Assembly (NCBI RefSeq): GCF_011299595.1
Contig: NZ_CP049867.1
Location: forward strand, 682,001-746,000
Source: Nocardioides sp. HDW12B
Lineage (GTDB): Bacteria > Actinomycetota > Actinomycetes > Propionibacteriales > Nocardioidaceae
Direction: 5' to 3'
Length of the DNA stretch: 64,000 nucleotides
The notes beneath the pieces are model-generated. The model was given only the letters and a program-made list of their open reading frames with translations, was not told the origin of the DNA and ran no database searches. Each line of letters opens with the position of its first letter. Within the stretch, counting starts at the first letter, position 1. Made by a program: the position numbers and the translations under genes. Shown piece after piece: positions 9,005-20,597 of this stretch.

Positions 9005-9958
9005 TCAGCGGGGGAGCTGGGCCGCCTGTCGCGCCCAGGACCAGATCGACTGGCGCTCGTCGTCGCTCTCGCGGGTGGTCGGCAGGTAGTGGTCGGGCCG
9101 CACCCGGCGGTCGTGCCACAGCCCGCCGCCCGGCGGGTGCGGGTCGACGGCAGCCAGCCACACCGTGGTGTCGGCGCCCTGCGCGACGTCGCGCAGGATC
9201 GGCCCGGTCACCTTGTGGAAGCCGGGCAGCGAGTCGACGACGCCCGGGGTGTCGGCCCAGCCGGGGTGGGTGGCGTAGACGGAGACGCCGCGGGAGCGCC
9301 AGCGGTCGGCCAGGACCGGCAGCAGCGAGACCTGGGTGCGCTTGCTGCGCGCGTACGCCGTCGCCGGCTTGTACGACGACTGCGTGTACTCGGGGTCCGA
9401 GACCGGCAGCGACTGGGTGTACATGCCGCCCGAGGTCACCATCACGACCCGGCCGTCGCCGGCCGACAGCTGGTCGAGCAGCAGCTCGGTCATGAGCAGC
9501 GGGCCGAGGACGTGGATCGCCATCGTCATCTCGTGGCCCTGACGCGACTCCGTGCGCTCCGGCGGCATCGCGCCGGCGTTGTGCACGATTGCGGAGATCG
9601 CCGGGACGGCCGCGCCGATCTCGGCGGCGAAGCGGCGTACGTCGTCGAGGTCGGAGACGTCGCACTGCCACAGCTCGAAGGTGGCGGACGGGACGGCGCG
9701 GCGCAGCTCGCCGCGTGCCTTCTCGCCCTTCTCGAGGTTGCGCACGACCAGGTGCACCCGGGCACCGAGACGAGCCAGGCCGTCGGCCGTGGCGATGCCG
9801 AGGCCGGAGGAGGCCCCGGTGACCACGACGTCCTTGCCGGCCAGGGCGCCGGGGGCCGGGTCCTGCGGCCACGACGACGTACGACGACGCAGGGCGTAGC
9901 CGATCTTGGAGTAGCCGAGGACGACCGAGCGGTCCAGGACGGTGTCGAGCAGGTTCAC
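9005..9958 (-). CDS. SDR family oxidoreductase
   Basis: 317 aa. Short-chain dehydrogenase/reductase with the cofactor motif TGASSGLGIATADGLA near residue 45, an HNAG motif (IVHNAGAMPPE), and a catalytic Ser with YARSK (Tyr and Lys) in YKPATAYARSKRTQVSLL. An N-terminal segment of 40 residues precedes the Rossmann fold, as in retinol-dehydrogenase-like SDRs. The GTG at 9958 is chosen because GGGGAAG precedes it. It begins eight bases past the stop of the SRPBCC gene, so the two are one operon. The substrate is not identifiable; a lipid or steroid-like compound is plausible given the partner. Confidence 0.85.
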   Translation of the reverse strand: MNLLDTVLDRSVVLGYSKIGYALRRRTSSWPQDPAPGALAGKDVVVTGASSGLGIATADGLARLGARVHLVVRNLEKGEKARGELRRAVPSATFELWQCDVSDLDDVRRFAAEIGAAVPAISAIVHNAGAMPPERTESRQGHEMTMAIHVLGPLLMTELLLDQLSAGDGRVVMVTSGGMYTQSLPVSDPEYTQSSYKPATAYARSKRTQVSLLPVLADRWRSRGVSVYATHPGWADTPGVVDSLPGFHKVTGPILRDVAQGADTTVWLAAVDPHPPGGGLWHDRRVRPDHYLPTTRESDDERQSIWSWARQAAQLPR

Positions 9959-9965
9959 GAGCGCG

Positions 9966-10412
9966 TCACTTCCCCAGCTTGTCGAGGTTGTCCTGCAGGC
10001 CCTTCTCGGCCTCGTCACCGAGCTTCTTGAACGCGATGGCGAGCACCGGGGACAGCACGGGGGCGACCTTGCCGAACAGGCCCTTGAACTCGAAGGCGGC
10101 GTTGTAGGTGACGCGCGTGCCGGTGGCGGTCGGGCTGAAGGTCATGGTGTCGGTGGCCGTCACGGTCTTGTTCTGGCCGACGAGGACGAAGCGCTCGTTG
10201 GGCACGTGCGTGCGCACGGTGTAGGTCAGCTCGGTCTTGCTGCCGGCGAACTTCGAGACGTTGTGGTACTTCGTGCCCTCGCCGCCGTCACCGGCGACCC
10301 GGCGCGTGCTGACGGTGCCCGGGTCCCACTCCTCGGTGTGGGTGAAGTCGCTGAGGTAGGCGAAGACCTTCTCGACGGGTGCGGTGGTCTCGACGCTGCG
10401 GGTGATCTCCAT
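9966..10412 (-). CDS. SRPBCC family (polyketide cyclase/START-like) protein
   Basis: 148 aa from the ATG at 10412. Starts MEITRSVETTAPVEKVFAYL, the typical first strand and helix of the SRPBCC fold, with SDFTHTEEWDPGT next. Ends in a long amphipathic helix (AFKKLGDEAEKGLQDNL). The fold is a hydrophobic cavity that binds small lipophilic ligands. There are no catalytic residues I can name. It lies upstream of, and is probably co-transcribed with, the SDR. Confidence 0.8.
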   Translation of the reverse strand: MEITRSVETTAPVEKVFAYLSDFTHTEEWDPGTVSTRRVAGDGGEGTKYHNVSKFAGSKTELTYTVRTHVPNERFVLVGQNKTVTATDTMTFSPTATGTRVTYNAAFEFKGLFGKVAPVLSPVLAIAFKKLGDEAEKGLQDNLDKLGK

Positions 10413-10468
10413 GTCCCCAGCGTCCCAGGGGGCACCAACTGCGAAACCGACCCGCGGGGTCGCCCGCG

Positions 10469-11755
10469 TCACAGGCCGCGCGTGTTCTCGGGCGCCGGTT
10501 CGGGCTCCGGTGCGGGCTCGGGGTCGTGGGCGACGTGCGCCAGCGCGCGCCACAGCAGGGCGACGAGCAGCGCGCTGCCGGCGAAGCCGAACCAGAACGG
10601 CGCTGCGACCCCCCACTCCCGGGCCAGCAGCCCGCCGATCGGGGCACCCACGAGCATGCCGCCGTACACCCCGATGAGGTAGACCGAGCCGACCCTGCCC
10701 TGCAGCTCGACCGGCACCGAGCGCTGCCGGATCGTGCGCGAGGTCGTGCCCCACACGAAGGCGTGGAAGCCGAAGACGAACATGACCGCGAAGGCGAGCG
10801 CGGGCTCGGTGGTCAGCGCGAGCCCGAGGTGGGTGAAGGTCTCGACCACGAGCCCGGCGCGCATCAGCCCGGCGAGGCCGACGGTGCGCTCGAGCCAGCC
10901 GTACGACGCGGTGCCGGCCAGTCCACCGGCGGCGATGCAGAAGGTCAGCCAGCCGTAGCCGGCCTCGCCCAGCCCGAGCTGCTCCTGGCCGTAGAGGACC
11001 AGCACCGACCAGGCTGCGCCGTAGGTCACGTTGAACAGCACGATGGTGATCGTCAGGGTGCGCACCGCCGGGTGGCGCCAGAGCCAGACCACGCCCTCGG
11101 CGACGTCCTGGCGCAGGGGGCGGCTGCGGTCGGGCGCAGGTCGCGGACGCAGCGTGACCCGGGTGACGAGGACCGCGCCGGCGGCGGCGCAGATCGCGGT
11201 GACGCCGAAGGGCAGCGGGCGGACGACGGAGAACAGCAGCGCCCCGATCGGGGGACCCATGAGCTGGTTGGCGGTGATGAAGCCGCCCTGCAACCGGGCG
11301 TTGGCCACCCCGAGGTCGGCGCGCTCGACGGTCTCGACGAGCAGCGCGGACCCGGCGATGTCGGCGAGGGTCTCGGCCGTGCCGAGCACGAACATGGTCG
11401 CCAGCACCATCGCGATGTCGACCACGCCGGTGGTGATGGTGACGGTGAGCGCGACCAGCACCGCGGCGCGCAGCAGGTCGACGACCAGCACCAGCCGGCG
11501 ACGGTCGACGCGGTCGCTCCAGGCGCCGGCCAGCACGCCGAACAGCAGGACCGGCAGCTGCTGCAGGAAGACCGCCGCTGCCACCAGCAGCGGGTCCCGG
11601 GTCTCGGAGGCGACGAGCAGCGGCCCGGCGGCCAGCAGCAGCCCGTCGCCGACGTTGGTGACGACGCTGGAGGCGAACAGCCAGCGGAACGGCGTGCCCA
11701 GCCGCGCGGGGAGCACGGCCTCCACCGGGGCGCGCATCAGGGTCGGGATCGTCAC
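10469..11755 (-). CDS. MFS transporter, probable exporter
   Basis: 428 aa with twelve predicted membrane helices. The motif-A loop between helices 2 and 3 reads GAWSDRVDRRRLVL. The tail is a Pro/Glu repeat (PEPAPEPEPAPE). The overall pattern resembles the MFS_3/EntS-like drug and siderophore exporter group; the substrate is unknown. The GTG start at 11755 overlaps the stop of the GNAT gene as GTGA, so translation is coupled. Confidence 0.85.
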   Translation of the reverse strand: MTIPTLMRAPVEAVLPARLGTPFRWLFASSVVTNVGDGLLLAAGPLLVASETRDPLLVAAAVFLQQLPVLLFGVLAGAWSDRVDRRRLVLVVDLLRAAVLVALTVTITTGVVDIAMVLATMFVLGTAETLADIAGSALLVETVERADLGVANARLQGGFITANQLMGPPIGALLFSVVRPLPFGVTAICAAAGAVLVTRVTLRPRPAPDRSRPLRQDVAEGVVWLWRHPAVRTLTITIVLFNVTYGAAWSVLVLYGQEQLGLGEAGYGWLTFCIAAGGLAGTASYGWLERTVGLAGLMRAGLVVETFTHLGLALTTEPALAFAVMFVFGFHAFVWGTTSRTIRQRSVPVELQGRVGSVYLIGVYGGMLVGAPIGGLLAREWGVAAPFWFGFAGSALLVALLWRALAHVAHDPEPAPEPEPAPENTRGL

Positions 11756-12285
11756 CGGGAGAGGGTAGGGCCTGCACCCGGGTCGGCGGCGACCCGTTTC
11801 TCGAACCACGCCTCGGCGTAGGGGTTGTCGTTGTACCGCTCGATCTCGCGGTAGCCGGCGCGCCCGTAGAGCGCGACAGCCTCGGCGAGCACACGGTGGG
11901 TGTCGAGCACGATCCGGCGGCAACCGAGGTCGACGGCGGTGGCCTCCAGGTGGCGCAGCAGACGGCCCCCGAGGCCGGCTCCGCGCCAGTCGCGGTGCAC
12001 CCACATGCGCTTGACCTCGACGGTGCCGGGGTCGAGGCGCCGTACGCCGCCGCAGGCCACGGGCTCGCCCTGGTGCACGGCGACGACGAAGGCCCCGCGC
12101 GGGCGGGTCAGCTCGGCGACGTCCGCGGCGCTCATCGGGCCGGGGACGAAGTGGTCGGGGAACCGGTCGTCGAGCTCGCGGACGTAGGCGTCGAGCGCGG
12201 CCTGGGCCGCGGGTGCGTCGGGGGGCAGCTCGTCGAGCGCGAGCGAGGAGGCGATCGCCCGGCGGTCTCGGCGGTCGTCGTCCAT
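11752..12285 (-). CDS. GNAT family N-acetyltransferase
   Basis: 177 aa. The acetyl-CoA pyrophosphate loop is RDWRGAGLGGRLLRHLE, preceded by the beta-4 strand VEVKRMWVH and followed by RIVLDTHRVLAEAVALYGRAGY, all characteristic of GNAT. The acceptor is unknown. The start ATG at 12285 lies seven bases after a TACCGT -10 (12298-12293, minus strand), suggesting a near-leaderless message. It is the first gene of a two-gene operon with the MFS exporter; acetylation plus export would suit resistance, but that is inference. Confidence 0.85.
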   Translation of the reverse strand: MDDDRRDRRAIASSLALDELPPDAPAAQAALDAYVRELDDRFPDHFVPGPMSAADVAELTRPRGAFVVAVHQGEPVACGGVRRLDPGTVEVKRMWVHRDWRGAGLGGRLLRHLEATAVDLGCRRIVLDTHRVLAEAVALYGRAGYREIERYNDNPYAEAWFEKRVAADPGAGPTLSR

Positions 12286-12441
12286 GCCGGCGACGGTAGC
12301 GGCCGCGGGAGCACCGACCGCCCGGTGATGGGGCGTTTCCTGGCCGCCCGGGCCGGGAATGGGCAGGATGGGCCGCGCGGGCGAGCACGGTCCGGTGGCG
12401 GTCCGAGGGGCCGGCGCCGCGGCCGCCGGGTCGCCCCGGTA

Positions 12442-12455
12442 TCTTGACGTCAAGA
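12442..12455. promoter_or_regulatory. Palindromic operator candidate upstream of icd
   Basis: TCTTGACGTCAAGA is a perfect 14-bp palindrome 60 bp before the icd start, in the only intergenic space between the GNAT gene and icd. The TTGACGTCA core is shared with the MerR/acyl-CoA dehydrogenase region at 62151. The binding protein is unknown. Confidence 0.5.
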
Positions 12456-12515
12456 GACTTCGCCCCGCGAACCTCAGCAGGACCCCCGAGAACCCCCCCA
12501 GCGAACGGAGCCGTC

Positions 12516-14729
<2,214 letters not shown>

Positions 14730-14734
14730 GGGGG

Positions 14735-14764
14735 TGTCGGTTTCACTAGGTACCCAGTGAAACC
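14735..14764 (+). terminator. Palindromic element directly after icd (short copy of the 54.5/55.5-kb family)
   Basis: Starts five bases past the icd stop with TGTCGG, followed by a near-perfect palindrome (14739-14764) with GGTTTCACTAGG on the left and CCCAGTGAAACC on the right. It matches the first 30 nt of the 84-nt units at 54491 and 55585 with a single difference. The second hairpin of those units is missing here. Likely a transcription terminator or 3'-end stabiliser. Confidence 0.6.
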
Positions 14765-14812
14765 AGCAGGGCCGGTACGCCGCTGGGTGGTGCGGAGGCG
14801 GGGGCGGGCGGG

Positions 14813-15772
14813 TCAGCTGACGGGGACCGCGAGGTCGCTGTAGATCACCCGGTGGTCGGTGATGGAGCGGGTCACGTCGTTCTCGAGGTCGGTGTAGGAG
14901 TCCACGCGCATCGACTTCGAGGCGAAGATCCAGTCGATGCGCATCCACGAGGGCGGGTCGCAGCGGCCGTTGGGCCAGCCGCCCCCGTTGACGGCCTTGA
15001 GGTTGCTGGCGCCGGTGATGTCGCAGAAGGCCTCGTCGCGCTCGTTGAAGTCACCGAGCAGGATCACCGGGACGCCGGTGCGCTCGAGCGTGTTGGCCAG
15101 GTCGGCCTGGATCGCCATCGCGCGGTCGCGGTACTGCTGGGCCGGGCCCTTGGAGTCGGCCGGGTTGTGGGTGTTGATGACCCACACCGAGACGCCGTCG
15201 GAGTTGCGCAGCTTGATGTAGGGCTGCTGCACCATCCGGCCGCGGAAGTAGGGGATCGCGTAGAGGCGCTTCTCGACGACGCGCCACTCGGAGGTGCGCC
15301 ACGCGATCGAGTTCTGCACCGGACGGCGTCCCTCCTCGAGGCCCGGGTAGACCCCGAAGCGGCCGGCGGTGCGGCGCACGAACATCTCGTGCTGGTCGAC
15401 CTGGTACTCCTGGAACCCGACGATCCCGAAGGCGCGCTCCTCGATGAGGGCGATGGTCTTGCGCATCCGCGGCTCGTACGTCGCAAAGCCCCGGGCCGGG
15501 TTCTCGGTGTGGCTCGCGCCGAGGATGTTGAAGGTGGCGACCCGGAAGGGTGCGCTCATCGCGGCCCGCTCGGCCGTGCCCGCCGCCGTGGCGACCGACG
15601 GGGTCGGTGCCGCCTGGGCGCCCTGGCCGGCCAGCGCCAGCACGCTGCTCAGTCCGAGCGTCAGCGCGAGCGCGGTGCCGAGGCGACGCAGCGGTCGCCG
15701 GGCCGATCGTCGGGCGGGGCGGTGGGTCGTCGGCCGCGTGCGGCCCGTCGACGTCGTGGTGGTGTCAGGCAT
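14813..15772 (-). CDS. Secreted endonuclease/exonuclease/phosphatase (EEP) family protein
   Basis: 319 aa. The N-terminus carries an Arg-rich Tat-like signal (RRPLRRLGTALALTLGL, cleavage near residue 55). The EEP fold follows: ATFNILGAS (metal-binding Asn), GFQEYQVDQ (metal-binding Glu), INTHNPADS, LLGDFNERDEAF (Asp and Asn), and TDHRVIYSDLAV (catalytic Asp-His pair). Members cleave phosphodiesters in nucleic acids or phospholipids. The export signal suggests extracellular DNA or lipid degradation; the substrate is open. GGGAG lies about eleven bases before the ATG. Confidence 0.85.
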   Translation of the reverse strand: MPDTTTTSTGRTRPTTHRPARRSARRPLRRLGTALALTLGLSSVLALAGQGAQAAPTPSVATAAGTAERAAMSAPFRVATFNILGASHTENPARGFATYEPRMRKTIALIEERAFGIVGFQEYQVDQHEMFVRRTAGRFGVYPGLEEGRRPVQNSIAWRTSEWRVVEKRLYAIPYFRGRMVQQPYIKLRNSDGVSVWVINTHNPADSKGPAQQYRDRAMAIQADLANTLERTGVPVILLGDFNERDEAFCDITGASNLKAVNGGGWPNGRCDPPSWMRIDWIFASKSMRVDSYTDLENDVTRSITDHRVIYSDLAVPVS

Positions 15773-15887
15773 GCGCAGGCGTCTCCCGTGTGATGGGCCG
15801 CGGGGCGAAGGGGGGTGGGCCGCGACCGTCTCCCTCCAGGACGATAGTCCCGAAACGGAGGACGCCAGAGGCGAACCCGGCAGCCCG

Positions 15888-17054
15888 TCAAGGACTGGTC
15901 TTGACCACCTCGGAGGCCAGCACGTCGTAGATCGCGGCGTCGGCGAGGGTGTCGCCCTCAACGCGGGCGGCCCGTCGCTCGCGTCCCTGGTGGGTGAACC
16001 CGAGGTCCTCGAGCAGCCGACGGGAGGCCGTGTTGCCCTCGGCGGCGAGCGCCCGGACCGCGACCAGGCCGAGGCCGCCGTCCTCGACGTCGACGACGGC
16101 GTGGCGCAGCGCGAGCCCGGCGGCGCGACGCCCGAGACCGCGTCCGCGCCCCTCCGGGTGCAGCACGTAGCCCAGCTCGCCCGTGCCCGACGGGGTGAGG
16201 TCGAAGACGTTGACCACCCCGAGCAGCAGGTCGGTGTCCGGGTCGGCCACGGTCCAGGTCACGGCGGTCCCACGGGCGTGGCGCTCGGTCAGGTCGTCCA
16301 GCCAGGCCCGCGCCTCGGTGTCGCCGTACGGCTGGGGGATGTGGCCCAGCCAGCGTCGGGTGAGCGGGTCGGCGGCGTACTCGACGACGCGCGGGAGGTC
16401 CGCCTCCGTGGGGGCGCGCAGCACGACGCCGTCCCCGACGATCCGCGGCGCGTCCAGCCAGGCGTGGGCGGGGCGGCGCGGGTCCCCGGCGCGCAGGGTG
16501 CCGACCCACGCGTCCAGGAGCTCCCCGCGCTGCGGGAGCCAGCTGCGCAGGCCGGCCTCGACGGTGAAGCCGACGCGCCACGCCAGCTTGCGGGAGGACC
16601 AGTTGCCCCGGTTGGCCCACCAGACGACGGTCCGCAGGCCCCGCTCCTCGAAACCCCAGTCGAGCAGCAGCCGGACCGCCCGCTCCATGACGCCCGTGCC
16701 GCGGACCCACGGGTGCGCGCCGTAGGCCAGCTCGGCCCGGTCGTCGCCCTCGTCGCGCAGCGAGATGGTGCCGGCGAAGCGACGTACGCCGTCGGGCTCG
16801 TCCGCGGTGGTGAGCGAGGTGTCGAGCGCCTCGACGGCGAACATCAGCTCGGCCTCGGTGCGCCAGGCACCTGGAGCGATGTCCCGCACGAAGCGGTCGG
16901 CGTCCGCCCGGGTGTAGTCCAGCGGCACGGTCGTCCACTGCCGGCTGACCGGGTCCAGGCACTGCTCGAGGACGGCCGGGGCGTCCTCGGGTCGGTGGGC
17001 GCGGATGGTCGCCACGCCGTCGGTGAGGGTCGGCACGTCGGAGGGGAAACGCAT
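15888..17054 (-). CDS. Double-domain GNAT acetyltransferase
   Basis: 388 aa made of two consecutive GNAT domains of about 190 residues. Each has a loop of the RimJ/RimL type: HPWVRGTGVMERAVRLLLDW in the first, and LHPEGRGRGLGRRAAGLALR in the second. The second is closer to consensus, so the first may be degenerate or regulatory. Both halves have the late motif for a small helix after the strand (NRGNWSSRKLAWRVGF; EGNTASRRLLEDLGF). The acceptor is unknown. The gene is divergent from the CBS-domain membrane protein. Confidence 0.85.
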   Translation of the reverse strand: MRFPSDVPTLTDGVATIRAHRPEDAPAVLEQCLDPVSRQWTTVPLDYTRADADRFVRDIAPGAWRTEAELMFAVEALDTSLTTADEPDGVRRFAGTISLRDEGDDRAELAYGAHPWVRGTGVMERAVRLLLDWGFEERGLRTVVWWANRGNWSSRKLAWRVGFTVEAGLRSWLPQRGELLDAWVGTLRAGDPRRPAHAWLDAPRIVGDGVVLRAPTEADLPRVVEYAADPLTRRWLGHIPQPYGDTEARAWLDDLTERHARGTAVTWTVADPDTDLLLGVVNVFDLTPSGTGELGYVLHPEGRGRGLGRRAAGLALRHAVVDVEDGGLGLVAVRALAAEGNTASRRLLEDLGFTHQGRERRAARVEGDTLADAAIYDVLASEVVKTSP

Positions 17055-17059
17055 GTCTC

Positions 17060-17065
17060 TATCCT
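17060..17065 (+). promoter_or_regulatory. -10 box of the CNNM/CBS gene
   Basis: TATCCT, placing the transcript start near 17072 and a leader of about 48 nt ahead of the GTG at 17120. It lies in the divergent gap shared with the double-GNAT gene. Confidence 0.35.
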
Positions 17066-17119
17066 GGACGAACAGATCTCCCGGTTTCCGGCGGGGGACG
17101 GACGAGAGGGTTGGTCACC

Positions 17120-18541
17120 GTGGGTGGCACCTGGGCCTCCATCGGCCTGGTCGTGGTGTTCGTGCTCATCGGAGGGGTCTTCGCGGCCGCTGAGATCGCC
17201 TTGGTATCGCTGCGTGACAGCCAGGCCCGCGCGCTGGCCGACCGCGGCCGGCGCGGCCAGGTGGTGGCCGAGCTCAACCAGGACCCCAACCGCTTCCTCG
17301 CCGCGGTGCAGGTCGGCGTCACCACGGCCGGGTTCCTCTCGGCCGCGTTCGGTGGCGCGACGCTCGCCGACGACCTCGCGCCGGTGCTGGTCGACGCCGG
17401 GGTCTCCGCGCGCTTCTCCGACGGGCTGGCGCTGGTGCTGGTGACGCTCGCGATCTCCTACCTCTCGCTGGTCCTCGGCGAGCTGGTGCCCAAGCGGCTC
17501 GCGCTGCAGCGTGCCGAGGTGTTCGCGCTCGCGCTGGGGCCGACCATCAACCGGGTCTCGCGGCTCTCCCGCCCGGTGATCTGGCTGCTGTCGCGCTCGA
17601 CCGACGTCATCGTGCGCATCCTGGGCGGCGACCCCAACGCCCAGCGCGAGCAGATCTCCGACGAGGAGCTGCGCGAGCTGGTCGGCTCCCACGAGGCGCT
17701 CGGCGAGGAGGAGCGGCGCATCCTCGAGGACGTCTTCGAGGCCGGGGACCGGCAGATCCGCGAGGTCATGGTGCCGCGCACCGAGGTCGACTTCCTCGAC
17801 GCGTCCGTGCCGGTCTACAAGGCGGCGCGCGAGGCGCTGACCAAGCCGCACTCCCGCTACCCGGTCATCCGGGGCTCCTCCGACGACGTCATCGGCTTCG
17901 TCCACGTCCGCGACCTGCTCGACCCCGACATGGCCAACCGCTCGGTCCGGGTCGGCGAGCTGTCGCGCGACGTGCTGACCCTGCCGTGGACACGCAACAT
18001 CATCGCCGCGCTGGGTGACATGCGCCGCGAGGGCATCCACATGGCGATGGTCGCCGACGAGTACGGCGGCACCGCCGGCATCGTGACCATGGAGGACCTC
18101 GTCGAGGAGGTCGTGGGCGACATCCGCGACGAGTACGACGTCGACGAGGGCGAGACCACCCGCCACCTCAGCGGAGACGTCGAGGTCGACGGGCTGCTCA
18201 ACCTCGACGACTTCGAGGACGAGACCGGCGTCGAGCTCACCGAGGGCCCCTACGAGACGGTGGCCGGCTTCCTCATGAGCCGGCTCGGCCGCATCCCCGA
18301 GGCCGGCGACGCCGTCGACCACGAGGGCCGCCGGATCACGGTCGTGCTCGTCGACGGCCGGCGCGTGAGCCGGGTGCGGGTCAGCCCGCTCCCGGACCCC
18401 GCCCCGGGGGAGGCGGCGGAGTCGGCTGACCCCCCTGCTGGGGCGGGTACGACGACAGGTGCTGGGTCGGGTGCTGGGTCGGGTGCTGGGTCGGGTGCTG
18501 CGTCGGGTGGCCAGCCGGAGCAGGCCAACCCGGACCGCTGA
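17120..18541 (+). CDS. CNNM/CorC-type membrane protein with CBS domains
   Basis: 473 aa. A DUF21 transmembrane domain (residues 1-170) with EIALVSLRDSQARALAD and the LGELVPKRLAL motif is followed by two CBS motifs (VMVPRTEVDFLD...; HSRYPVIRGSSDDVIGFVHV) and a CorC_HlyC domain (GDVEVDGLLNLDDF). Homologues are linked to Mg2+/Co2+ efflux. GTG 17120 is ten bases after GAGAGG (17104-17109), which favours it over TTG 17111. The last 40 residues are a low-complexity GAGS repeat (nt 18458-18505) and overlap the opposing DUF4328 gene by 161 bp. Confidence 0.88.
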   Translation: MGGTWASIGLVVVFVLIGGVFAAAEIALVSLRDSQARALADRGRRGQVVAELNQDPNRFLAAVQVGVTTAGFLSAAFGGATLADDLAPVLVDAGVSARFSDGLALVLVTLAISYLSLVLGELVPKRLALQRAEVFALALGPTINRVSRLSRPVIWLLSRSTDVIVRILGGDPNAQREQISDEELRELVGSHEALGEEERRILEDVFEAGDRQIREVMVPRTEVDFLDASVPVYKAAREALTKPHSRYPVIRGSSDDVIGFVHVRDLLDPDMANRSVRVGELSRDVLTLPWTRNIIAALGDMRREGIHMAMVADEYGGTAGIVTMEDLVEEVVGDIRDEYDVDEGETTRHLSGDVEVDGLLNLDDFEDETGVELTEGPYETVAGFLMSRLGRIPEAGDAVDHEGRRITVVLVDGRRVSRVRVSPLPDPAPGEAAESADPPAGAGTTTGAGSGAGSGAGSGAASGGQPEQANPDR

Positions 18542-19322
18542 CCCCCGTCGGGCCGTAGATCGGCGCGCCGGGAGCGGTGACGGCCGGGTCGTAGGCGTCC
18601 GGGTCGGGGACGACCGCGGTGCTGTCCAGGAGGTCCTGGGGCACCCGTTCGGCGGCGCGCGTCAGGCGCATCACGACGAGGAACCACAGCACCAGGGCCA
18701 GCACGCAGAAGACGAGCTGGCCGGTCTCGAAGATCTCGAGGCGAGCGACCGTGCCGGGATCGCCGGAGCCGAGCTGACTGGTGGTGACGCGTCGGTCGAC
18801 GAACTCGTTGAGGAGCAGGAACGTCCACCAGGCGCCCACTGGTGCGACCCGACGCACCTGCCGCATGTCGAGGGAGTCACGCAGGTCGCGGGTGTACTGG
18901 AACGGCACCACGAAGAACGCAAGAGGGATGAGCCACCCGCCGAAGGCCCACCACCGACGCCGGTTGTGGTGGAACGTCGGTCGGACGCGCTCGGCGAAGC
19001 GGCGCAGCCCGAGAAGCCAGAAACCGGCGAGGACGATCGTCGCCAGCTGGGCGACGATGATCGGCAGGGCGACGAGGTCGTACGCCGTGATGACGTCCGC
19101 AGGGTCCCCGCCCGTGCGCAGGGTGCGGGCGAAGCGCTCCCCGGCGGGACCGGCCAGGACCGCTTCGACGACCTGGAGCGCCGTCACGACGACTGCCCCG
19201 CCGATGGCGGCGTAGGCCAGAGCGCGTCCCGGCGGCTGAGCGGCAGGGAGGCCGGCGGTAGCGGCGTACGGTCCGGGGCCGGGGGCGGGCGGACCGCCCG
19301 CAGGTGGCAGCGTGGCACTCAT
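18381..19322 (-). CDS. DUF4328 membrane protein
   Basis: 313 aa. Pro/Gly/Ala-rich N-terminus, then about five membrane segments between residues 35 and 220. The diagnostic stretch WWAFGGWLIPLAFFVVPF followed by YTRDLRDSLDM fits DUF4328. The C-terminal 80 residues are Pro-rich with QHPT repeated four times, encoded by the same DNA repeat that makes GAGS on the other strand. Its stop lies 161 bp inside the end of the CNNM/CBS gene. Function unknown. Confidence 0.8.
   Translation of the reverse strand: MSATLPPAGGPPAPGPGPYAATAGLPAAQPPGRALAYAAIGGAVVVTALQVVEAVLAGPAGERFARTLRTGGDPADVITAYDLVALPIIVAQLATIVLAGFWLLGLRRFAERVRPTFHHNRRRWWAFGGWLIPLAFFVVPFQYTRDLRDSLDMRQVRRVAPVGAWWTFLLLNEFVDRRVTTSQLGSGDPGTVARLEIFETGQLVFCVLALVLWFLVVMRLTRAAERVPQDLLDSTAVVPDPDAYDPAVTAPGAPIYGPTGVSGPGWPAPAGHPTQHPTQHPTQHPTQHLSSYPPQQGGQPTPPPPPGRGPGAG
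18458..18505. repeat. Four tandem 12-mers read on both strands
   Basis: Four units of GGTGCTGGGTCG (the last with one change) start at 18458, 18470, 18482 and 18494. On the plus strand they encode GAGS repeats of the CBS protein; on the minus strand QHPT repeats of the DUF4328 protein. The 12-nt period keeps both frames in register when copies are gained or lost. Confidence 0.9.
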
Positions 19323-19397
19323 CGGACGTTCCTTCCTCCGGGCGCCGCGACCGGTGGCGACCTCCGAGCGGAACGACCCCCGTTCCGAGTGGGGTGA

Positions 19398-20582
<1,185 letters not shown>

Positions 20583-20583
20583 G

Positions 20584-20589
20584 TAGGGT
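20584..20589 (+). promoter_or_regulatory. -10 box of the 2H phosphoesterase gene
   Basis: TAGGGT, eight bases before the GTG at 20598, giving a 5' leader of about two bases. Confidence 0.35.
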
Positions 20590-20597
20590 GGTCCGCT

